A program made the position numbers and the translations under genes. The notes below the pieces were generated by a model that saw only the letters and a program-made list of their open reading frames with translations, was not told where the DNA came from and made no database searches. Positions 5,317 to 10,618 of a stretch of DNA of 10,618 nucleotides are shown piece after piece (the first letter of the stretch is position 1; every line of letters starts with the position of its first letter). The stretch comes from CAYJPV01 sp964396055 (GTDB lineage Bacteria; Acidobacteriota; Vicinamibacteria; Vicinamibacterales; JAKQTR01). The stretch is from NCBI GenBank assembly GCA_964396055.1, contig CAYNDV010000150.1, positions 1-10,618 of the forward strand, written 5' to 3'.

Positions 5317-7764
5317 GTGATCACGGTTCCGTTCCGCCGCACCGCCGCATTCGCCCGGGTGGCCATCGTCACGGCACTCTGCGTGGGCGCTTCGCCTCTG
5401 GCGCCGCTTCTCCAGGCCCAGACACCCGCCAGGACCGCAGCCCCGACCGCCGCCGCGCAGCCTGCGGCGCCGACGGACCCGACGGTGGACGGCGGGTGGC
5501 CGAAGGCGTTCACCACCAACGCCGGCGCGGCGCTCGTCGTGTATCAGCCCCAGATTTCCAGCTGGGCCGACCAGCGTCACCTGGTGATGTACTCGGCGGT
5601 GTCGTACCAGGCAAAGGGCGCGCCAACCACCGCCTACGGCACCGTGAAGGTCGAAGCCAACTCCAGCGTATCGCTGGAAGCCCGGTTGGTCAGTTTCTCG
5701 GACTTCGTCATCACGCAGTCGAACTTCCCCGGACTGCAGAAGGACCAGATCCGCGACCTCCTCACGGAAATCTCAGAATCGATCCCCTTGCAGCAACGCG
5801 TGCTCGGCCTCGACCGCGTGCTGGCCAACCTCGACACGAGCCAGATCATCCCGAAGAACGCCGAGGGTATCAAGGCGGACCCGCCCACGGTGTTCTTCAG
5901 CAAGACGCCGGCGATCCTCGTCAACATCGACGGCAATCCGATCTGGAGCCAGATCCCGGGCAACGACCTGCGGTACGCCGTCAACACGAACTGGGACCTG
6001 TTCGAGCACGCCCCGACGAAGACGCTCTATCTGCTCGCCACGGATACATGGCTCAAGGCGGCGGACGTGAAGGGCCCGTGGGCCTACGCGGGGCCGCTCC
6101 CCGACAGCTTCTTCAAGCTGCCCGCCGATGACAACTTCAGCGACGCCAAGGGTGCGCTGCCCGGCAGGCGGATCTCCCCAGCCCAGGCCCCGAGAGTGTT
6201 TGTCAGCACGATGCCGGCGGAGATGATCCTCCTCGGTGGCGAGCCCAGGTACGTCGCGGTCCAGGGCTCGACGACGCTGCTGTGGGTCAGCAACACCGAT
6301 GCCGACGTCTTCCGAATGGGCAAGACGGGCCTGGTGTACTACCTCGTCGCGGGCCGCTGGTTCTCCGCCCCCGACTTCGGCGGGCCGTGGACGTTCGCGA
6401 CGCCGACCCTGCCCGAGGACTTCAAGAAGATCCCGCTCGAGCACGACCGGTCGCGCGTGCTGGCCTCGGTGCCCGGCACGCCGGAGGCGGCCGAGGCGGT
6501 GCTGCTCGCGCAGATTCCCCAGACGGCCCGCGTGGCCAAGAGCACGCCGGCGCCCGCCGTCGTCTACCAGGGCGAGCCGCAGTTCCAGCCCATCGAGACG
6601 ACCACGGTGTCGCGCGCCGTCAACACGGACAAGGACATCCTCAAGGTCGGCGACCTCTATTACATGTGCTTCCAGGGCGTGTGGTTCACGGCCAAGAGCC
6701 CGACGGGGCCCTGGGAGGTGACCGGGACGGTCCCGGCCGCGATCTACCAGATTCCCGCCAGTTCGCCGTCCTACTCGGTGACGTACGTGACCGTGCAGGA
6801 GTCGAACAACGACGCGGTGGTGTTCGCCACGGCGCTGGCGTTCACGGGTTTGATGGTCGCGTGGGGCTGCGCGGTCTGGGGCACGGGTTACTACTACCCG
6901 CCCTACGCCTATTACGGTCCGCGCCCGATCTACTACCCGCACTACCCCACCTACGGCTACGCGGCGTTCTACAACCCGTGGACGGGTTCCTACGGGCGCG
7001 GCGCAGTGGCGTACGGTCCCTATGGCGGCGCGGGCGTCGGGGCGAAGTACAACCCGTCGACCGGAGTCTATTCGCGCGGGGTGGCGGCGTACGGCCCCTA
7101 CGGCGGCATGAAGGCGGGACAGGCCTACAACTCCCGAACGGGCACCTACGCGCGCGGCGCGATGACCTACGGGCCCTACGGCGCACAGGGCGCGGCGCAG
7201 GCGTACAATCCGCGGACCGGGGCCTACGGCGAGACGCGCCAGGGCTCGAACGTGTACGGCAACTGGGGCTCGACCACTGTCCAGCGCGGCGATGACTGGG
7301 CGCAGACGGCGCACTCGACCAACTACCGGACCGGTTCGACGACCGCCGCGGGTAGAACCAGCGAGGGCGGCGCGGCGGTGGCGCGCAGCGGGGCCGCCGG
7401 CAACACGGCTGTCGCGAAGAGCGGCAGCGGCGATGTCTACGCCGGCCACGACGGCAACGTCTACAAGAAGTCGGGCGACGGCTACCAGAAGTACGAGAAC
7501 GGCGGCTGGAGCACCGTACAGCCGCCGACAACGGAGCAGAAGCAGCAGGCGAAGACGCAGGCCGGCGCGCAGGCGCGCACGCAGGCCAGCACGTCAGGCT
7601 GGAGCGGGCAGACCGCCAGCCAGGTGCAGCGCGACGCCAGCGCCCGCGCGGCCGGCACGCAGCGCACGCAGGCGTACAGCGGCGTCAAGAGCGGATCGGC
7701 GAAGGCAAGCAGCTATCGGCCGAGCGGCAGCAGCACACGCAGCAGCGGCGCGCGACGGAGGTAG
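5317..7764 (+). CDS. Exported multi-repeat protein (GPW repeats, Tyr-rich tandem repeats)
   Basis: This is an 815-residue exported protein. The start is GTG, supported by a strong AGGGGGAG six bases upstream. Residues 1-34 form a signal peptide (LQAQ end), followed by an Ala/Pro/Thr linker. Residues about 45-190 form a compact unnamed domain containing WPKAF and TVKVEANSSVSLEARLV. Three similar segments follow (221-269, 324-373, 434-480), each with [SV]NT near its start, then a W-[LF]-x-A step, GPW and a P-rich end. Residues 500-522 are hydrophobic (AVVFATALAFTGLMVAWGCAVWG). Next come a Tyr/Pro-rich stretch, four 26-residue repeats with YNPxTGxY (552-655), a module with VYAGHDGNVYK at 707-717 and NGGW at 728-731, and a Gln/Ala/Ser/Arg-rich tail ending RRR. 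I recall homologues being labelled as carbohydrate-binding by automatic pipelines, but that is weak evidence. A surface or periplasmic structural or binding role is inference. Confidence 0.88.
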   Translation: MITVPFRRTAAFARVAIVTALCVGASPLAPLLQAQTPARTAAPTAAAQPAAPTDPTVDGGWPKAFTTNAGAALVVYQPQISSWADQRHLVMYSAVSYQAKGAPTTAYGTVKVEANSSVSLEARLVSFSDFVITQSNFPGLQKDQIRDLLTEISESIPLQQRVLGLDRVLANLDTSQIIPKNAEGIKADPPTVFFSKTPAILVNIDGNPIWSQIPGNDLRYAVNTNWDLFEHAPTKTLYLLATDTWLKAADVKGPWAYAGPLPDSFFKLPADDNFSDAKGALPGRRISPAQAPRVFVSTMPAEMILLGGEPRYVAVQGSTTLLWVSNTDADVFRMGKTGLVYYLVAGRWFSAPDFGGPWTFATPTLPEDFKKIPLEHDRSRVLASVPGTPEAAEAVLLAQIPQTARVAKSTPAPAVVYQGEPQFQPIETTTVSRAVNTDKDILKVGDLYYMCFQGVWFTAKSPTGPWEVTGTVPAAIYQIPASSPSYSVTYVTVQESNNDAVVFATALAFTGLMVAWGCAVWGTGYYYPPYAYYGPRPIYYPHYPTYGYAAFYNPWTGSYGRGAVAYGPYGGAGVGAKYNPSTGVYSRGVAAYGPYGGMKAGQAYNSRTGTYARGAMTYGPYGAQGAAQAYNPRTGAYGETRQGSNVYGNWGSTTVQRGDDWAQTAHSTNYRTGSTTAAGRTSEGGAAVARSGAAGNTAVAKSGSGDVYAGHDGNVYKKSGDGYQKYENGGWSTVQPPTTEQKQQAKTQAGAQARTQASTSGWSGQTASQVQRDASARAAGTQRTQAYSGVKSGSAKASSYRPSGSSTRSSGARRR
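5977..6756 (+). repeat. Three diverged ~50-residue protein repeats with GPW motif
   Basis: Three segments of the 815-residue protein align by eye. Segment 1 covers residues 221-269, with NTNWDLF, TWLKAADVKGPW and FFKLP. Segment 2 covers 324-373, with NTDADVF, RWFSAPDFGGPW and FKKIP. Segment 3 covers 434-480, with NTDKDIL, VWFTAKSPTGPW and YQIP. Each is preceded by a less conserved strand-like lead-in. They are internal protein repeats, too diverged to be DNA repeats, and probably form repeated beta-structural units. Confidence 0.8.
6970..7281 (+). repeat. Tandem 78-bp (26-residue) coding repeat, four units
   Basis: Units begin at 6970, 7048, 7126 and 7204. The first three encode YN[PS]xTGxYxRGxxxYGPYG plus a Gly/Ala-rich linker. 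The fourth keeps YNPRTGAYG and then diverges into GSNVYGNWG. The unit length is exactly 26 codons throughout. This region of the 815-residue protein is rich in Tyr, Gly, Ala and Pro and is likely extended or flexible. Unit number may vary between strains by recombination. Confidence 0.85.
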
Positions 7765-7853
7765 GTATGGCGAAGCTGGCAATGTTGCGTCCGAGAAGGC
7801 GGCTTATGACAACCTCCGCCCACGAAGCGTTCCCCTCGAGCCCTCGAAACGTC

Positions 7854-7859
7854 AAGGAG
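7854..7859 (+). promoter_or_regulatory. Ribosome binding site fixing the DUF1254 gene start
   Basis: AAGGAG lies 6 bases before ATG 7866 and 9 bases before ATG 7869. It selects this start over the in-frame ATG at 7767, which lies 2 bp after the previous stop codon and would add 33 residues in front of a normal signal peptide. The remaining 7765-7853 gap shows no clear promoter or terminator. Confidence 0.75.
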
Positions 7860-7865
7860 TTCTCA

Positions 7866-9380
7866 ATGATGGTTAGAAGCATCAGGCGCCTTCTTTTCAG
7901 CGTGCTTGGTCTTGCCCTGGCCGCCACTGCCGCACATGCGCAGAGCGCCCAGACGTTCAAGATGACCACGGACATTCCCCCGGGCATTGCCATTCCCGCG
8001 AGCGTCGAGACCCGTCTGGGCACGCTGAAATTCTTTGACGGCTTTCCGGACAAGCCCACCGTCGAGAAGATCTACGACAATCTTGATTTCCAACGCGCCG
8101 TGCAGGCGTACCTGCTGGCCTTGGCACCAGTGAACGTGGCCGGGCTGCGGGAGGGGTTGCTGAAGGTCGGTCCCGCAAACGTCACGATCCCGACGTTCGA
8201 ACAGAATCTGGACGCGCGTTCGATCTTTCTGACGCCCAACGCCACCACGCCCTACACGTGGATTTGGATCGATCTGCACAAGGGCCCGCTGGTCGTCGAA
8301 GTGCCCCCGATGACACTGGGCATGATCGATGACTTCTGGTTCAAGTACGTGACCGACATCGGCATGGTCGGACCCGACAAGGGCCAGGGCGGCAAATATC
8401 TGCTTTTGCCCCCCGGGTACAAGGACAAGGCGCCAGCGGGTTATCACGTCGTTCACGTCCCCACGTTCGAGTCCATCCTCGTCTGGCGCAACATGCCGGT
8501 GAAGGGGGACATCAAGCCCGCTATCACGAACCTCAAGACATTCACACGCATCTACCCTTTGTCGCAGGCCGCCAATCCGCCGGCCAACAACTTCGTGAAT
8601 GTCTCGGGCCGCGCGTTCAGCACGGTCGCTCCTGCCGATTACCAGTTCTGGGATCTGCTGAACTACGTCGTTCAGAACGAACCCGTCGAGTCGCTCGATC
8701 CGGTCACGCTGGGTTTCTTTGCCTCCATTGGCATCGAAAAAGGCAAGCCGTTCGCCCCGGATGCCCGCATGAAGAAGATTCTCACGGAGGCTGCGGTGGT
8801 GGGTGATGCCACTGCGCGCACGATCACGTACCAGAGCCGGATCCCGGAAGCCTTCTACTATCCGAACAGCACGTGGCGCCAATGGCTCGGCGGATACAAG
8901 TTCCAGTCGCAACCAGGCGTGAGCTATCTCGACGCCGCCGCCTTCTTCTACTTCTATGCGACCGGCGTCACGCCTGCGATGGAAGCCAAGATGGTCGGCC
9001 AGGGCTCTCAATACGCGGTCGGCATCGTGGACGCCCGTGGTAATCCGCTCGACGGCGGCAAGACCTACCGCCTGCACGTGCTGCCTAACGCCCCGGCCAA
9101 GGATTTCTGGTCAGCCATCGTGTACGACAATCAGACGCGCTCGATGCTGCAGACTGACCAGGCTTTCCCCCAGGTGAGCAGCTTGGACAAGGGCTTGCTG
9201 GTCAACCCGGATGGCTCGGTGGATGTCTATTTCGGGCCCAAGGCGCCGGCAGGCAAGGAGCACAACTGGATTCAGACGATCCCAGGCAAGGGCTGGAACA
9301 TGCTGTTCCGCCTGTATGGCCCGCTCGACCCGTGGTTTGACAAGACCTGGAAGTTGAGCGAAATCGTTCTGGTGGACTAG
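7866..9380 (+). CDS. Exported DUF1254/DUF1214 domain protein
   Basis: From ATG 7866 the product has 504 residues. It has a signal peptide (residues 1 to about 26: RSIRR, a hydrophobic core, AHAQ), so it is periplasmic or exported. The N-terminal half carries the DUF1254 pattern: YDNLDFQRAVQAYLLALAPVN, then a NATTPYTWIWIDLHKGPLVVEVPP segment (shown here only by its outline). The C-terminal part (about 385-490) is DUF1214: YRLHVLPNAPAKDFWSAIVY from 401, then Q-DQAFPQVSS, NPDGSVDVYFGP and GWNMLFRLYGPLDPWFD. Length and domain order are normal for the family, whose biochemical role is unsettled. Its base composition is clearly lower in GC than the preceding gene (roughly 55-62 percent in sampled 60-base lines against 75 percent in one sampled line there), with more A/T-ending codons. 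This hints at separate acquisition. The sulfatase gene starts 22 bp downstream, a pairing I regard as recurrent for this family. Confidence 0.92.
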   Translation: MMVRSIRRLLFSVLGLALAATAAHAQSAQTFKMTTDIPPGIAIPASVETRLGTLKFFDGFPDKPTVEKIYDNLDFQRAVQAYLLALAPVNVAGLREGLLKVGPANVTIPTFEQNLDARSIFLTPNATTPYTWIWIDLHKGPLVVEVPPMTLGMIDDFWFKYVTDIGMVGPDKGQGGKYLLLPPGYKDKAPAGYHVVHVPTFESILVWRNMPVKGDIKPAITNLKTFTRIYPLSQAANPPANNFVNVSGRAFSTVAPADYQFWDLLNYVVQNEPVESLDPVTLGFFASIGIEKGKPFAPDARMKKILTEAAVVGDATARTITYQSRIPEAFYYPNSTWRQWLGGYKFQSQPGVSYLDAAAFFYFYATGVTPAMEAKMVGQGSQYAVGIVDARGNPLDGGKTYRLHVLPNAPAKDFWSAIVYDNQTRSMLQTDQAFPQVSSLDKGLLVNPDGSVDVYFGPKAPAGKEHNWIQTIPGKGWNMLFRLYGPLDPWFDKTWKLSEIVLVD

Positions 9381-9402
9381 CACGCACATGAGGAGCACAA
9401 CG

Positions 9403-10618
9403 ATGAGACTCGACAGATGGCTGGCTGCCGCGGCCGCTGGGGTGTTGCTGGCCACAGGGGCCTGTTCGGGGCAGAAGCCGGACGCTCAGAAACCGGCGGC
9501 CCCCGGGGCGGCTGCGGTGGACCGCTCGGTGCTCCCTCTCGCAGAGCCGGCCTCTCCGCCGTCCACCGAGATTGACGCGCGCAACGTCACGGCCCCGTCG
9601 CGGTTCGAGGTGAAGCCTCCCGCAGGGGCACCGAACGTGGTGATCGTCCTGATCGACGACATGGGGTTCGGCGTCCCGAGTACGTTCGGCGGCCCGATCG
9701 CGATGCCGACGCTCGACCGGCTCGCCCAGAACGGCCTGCGTTACAACAACTTCCACACCACCGCGCTCTGCTCGCCCACGAGGGCCGCGCTCAAGTCCGG
9801 GCGCAACCACCACACGGTGAACATGGGGTTCATCACTGAGCTGGCCACCGCGCTGCCCGGGTCCACGGGCCAGATTCCCAGTGCCACGGCGCCGCTGGCC
9901 GAAACGATGCGCCTGAACGGGTACGCCACGGCCGCCTTCGGCAAGTGGCACGAGACGGCCGCCTGGGAGACCAGCATGGCCGGTCCGTTCGACCGCTGGC
10001 CGATGCGCCAGGGCTTCGACAAGTTCTACGGGTTCCTCGGCGGCGAGACGAATCAGTGGGCGCCATTCCTCTACGACGGCACGGCTGTCGTCGAACTGCC
10101 GGCCGACCCGAACTACCACTTCATGACGGACATGACGGAGAAGGCCCGTGCCTGGATCAAGCACCAGAAGGCGCTGACGCCGGACAAACCCTCGTTCATC
10201 TACTTTGCGCCGGGCGCGACTCACGCGCCCCACCACGTGCCCAAGGAGTGGATCGCCCGCTGGAAGGGCAAGTTCGACAAGGGCTGGGACGTGATCCGCG
10301 AAGAATCGCTGGCGCGGCAAATCGCGATGGGCATCGTGCCGGCGGGCACCACGCTGGCGCCGAAGCCGCCCGCGATCAAGGACTGGGCGGCGCTCTCAGC
10401 CGACGAGCAGCGCCTGTTCGCGCGGCAGGCCGAGGTGTTCGCGGCGTTCGCCGAGCATACCGACTACGAAATCGGCCGGATGCTCAAGGCCTTCGAGGAA
10501 GTCGGCCAGGCGGACAACACGCTCGTGATCTACATCGCGGGCGACAACGGCACCAGTGGCGAGGGCGGCCAGAGCGGCATGTTCAACGAGTACACGTACT
10601 TCAACGCCGTGCAGGAGA
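9403..10618 (+). CDS. Sulfatase (arylsulfatase family), lipoprotein-type, 3' end outside window
   Basis: The first 405 residues of a type I sulfatase are present and the frame is open to the last base. It hydrolyses sulfate esters using a formylglycine made from Cys. The signature CSPTR lies at 123-127, within ALCSPTRAALKSGR, with C123 as the residue to be converted. Metal ligands are visible as D85-D86 in LIDDMGFG and D381-N382 in AGDNG. K181 and H183 in FGKWHE and H274 in THAPHH complete the usual active-site set. The N-terminus is a lipoprotein-like signal (LLATGAC, C21) followed by a Pro/Ala linker, so membrane anchoring outside the cytoplasm is likely. This subgroup usually runs to about 750-800 residues, so roughly half is missing. 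AGGAG (9391-9395) is 7 bases before the ATG. Substrate (aryl, polysaccharide or other sulfate ester) cannot be read from the sequence. Confidence 0.95.
   Translation, partial: MRLDRWLAAAAAGVLLATGACSGQKPDAQKPAAPGAAAVDRSVLPLAEPASPPSTEIDARNVTAPSRFEVKPPAGAPNVVIVLIDDMGFGVPSTFGGPIAMPTLDRLAQNGLRYNNFHTTALCSPTRAALKSGRNHHTVNMGFITELATALPGSTGQIPSATAPLAETMRLNGYATAAFGKWHETAAWETSMAGPFDRWPMRQGFDKFYGFLGGETNQWAPFLYDGTAVVELPADPNYHFMTDMTEKARAWIKHQKALTPDKPSFIYFAPGATHAPHHVPKEWIARWKGKFDKGWDVIREESLARQIAMGIVPAGTTLAPKPPAIKDWAALSADEQRLFARQAEVFAAFAEHTDYEIGRMLKAFEEVGQADNTLVIYIAGDNGTSGEGGQSGMFNEYTYFNAVQE

Noticed and set aside
5316..5325. CGTGATCACG palindrome across the GTG start of the 815-residue gene
   Set aside because: It is a 10-bp palindrome with no extension or second copy nearby, so it is easily explained by chance.
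5773..7449. Long minus-strand open frame (558 codons) opposite the repeat protein
   Set aside because: It is an Arg/Val/Gly/Ala-rich shadow. The + strand frame has a signal peptide, ribosome binding site and regular protein repeats.
7777..7788. TGGCAATGTTGC as a second sigma-54 promoter before the DUF1254 gene
   Set aside because: GG and GC are only 7 bp apart rather than 10, a spacing sigma-54 does not use.
7767..7865. 33-residue N-terminal extension of the DUF1254 protein
   Set aside because: A strong AAGGAG and a standard signal peptide define the start at 7866. The extension would bury the signal peptide.
7863..9077. Minus-strand open frame (404 codons) opposite the DUF1254 gene
   Set aside because: There are no recognisable motifs, while the + strand encodes two known domains in order.
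9202..10320. Minus-strand open frame (372 codons) opposite the sulfatase
   Set aside because: This is a shadow of a gene with an intact sulfatase signature on the + strand.

Overview
The window is high-GC DNA from a Gram-negative bacterium. Evidence for this is the Sec signal peptides, a beta-barrel outer-membrane protein ending in Phe, a lipoprotein-type sulfatase and a sigma-54 activator. Base composition, protein style and the gene mix fit a soil-type Acidobacteriota (Vicinamibacteria-like) genome, but no marker gene here proves that. All eight recognised genes lie on the + strand. I see no tRNA, rRNA, CRISPR array or insertion sequence.

Left part (1-948): a DUF2200 family protein, then a small single-domain cupin. 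Short inverted repeats lie in both gaps that flank the cupin gene (373-483 and 874-948). These look like ordinary chromosomal genes with no visible link to what follows.

Regulator (949-3312): a 787-residue sigma-54-dependent activator with the order GAF, PAS, PAS, coiled coil, AAA+, Fis-type helix-turn-helix. It has a tyrosine in the GAFTGA loop. The following 155-bp gap holds a cluster of CCGGAGA/TCTCCGG half-sites, including a perfect 10+10 bp inverted repeat. About 105 bp further on is a good -24/-12 (sigma-54) promoter match, with GG and GC exactly 10 bp apart.

Right part (3468 to window end): six closely spaced genes in the same direction. They encode an ABM-domain small monooxygenase-like protein, an outer-membrane beta-barrel, an exported 225-residue protein of unknown function, an 815-residue exported repeat protein, an exported DUF1254/DUF1214 protein, and a lipoprotein-type sulfatase cut off by the window edge. 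Gaps are 24, 16, 45, 101 and 22 bp.

The most interesting reading is that the regulator binds the enhancer-like cluster next to its own gene and drives this envelope/export operon through sigma-54. The operon would combine a surface barrel, repeat-rich exported proteins, the DUF1254 protein and the sulfatase. This is inference from layout and motifs. The substrate and signal are unknown.
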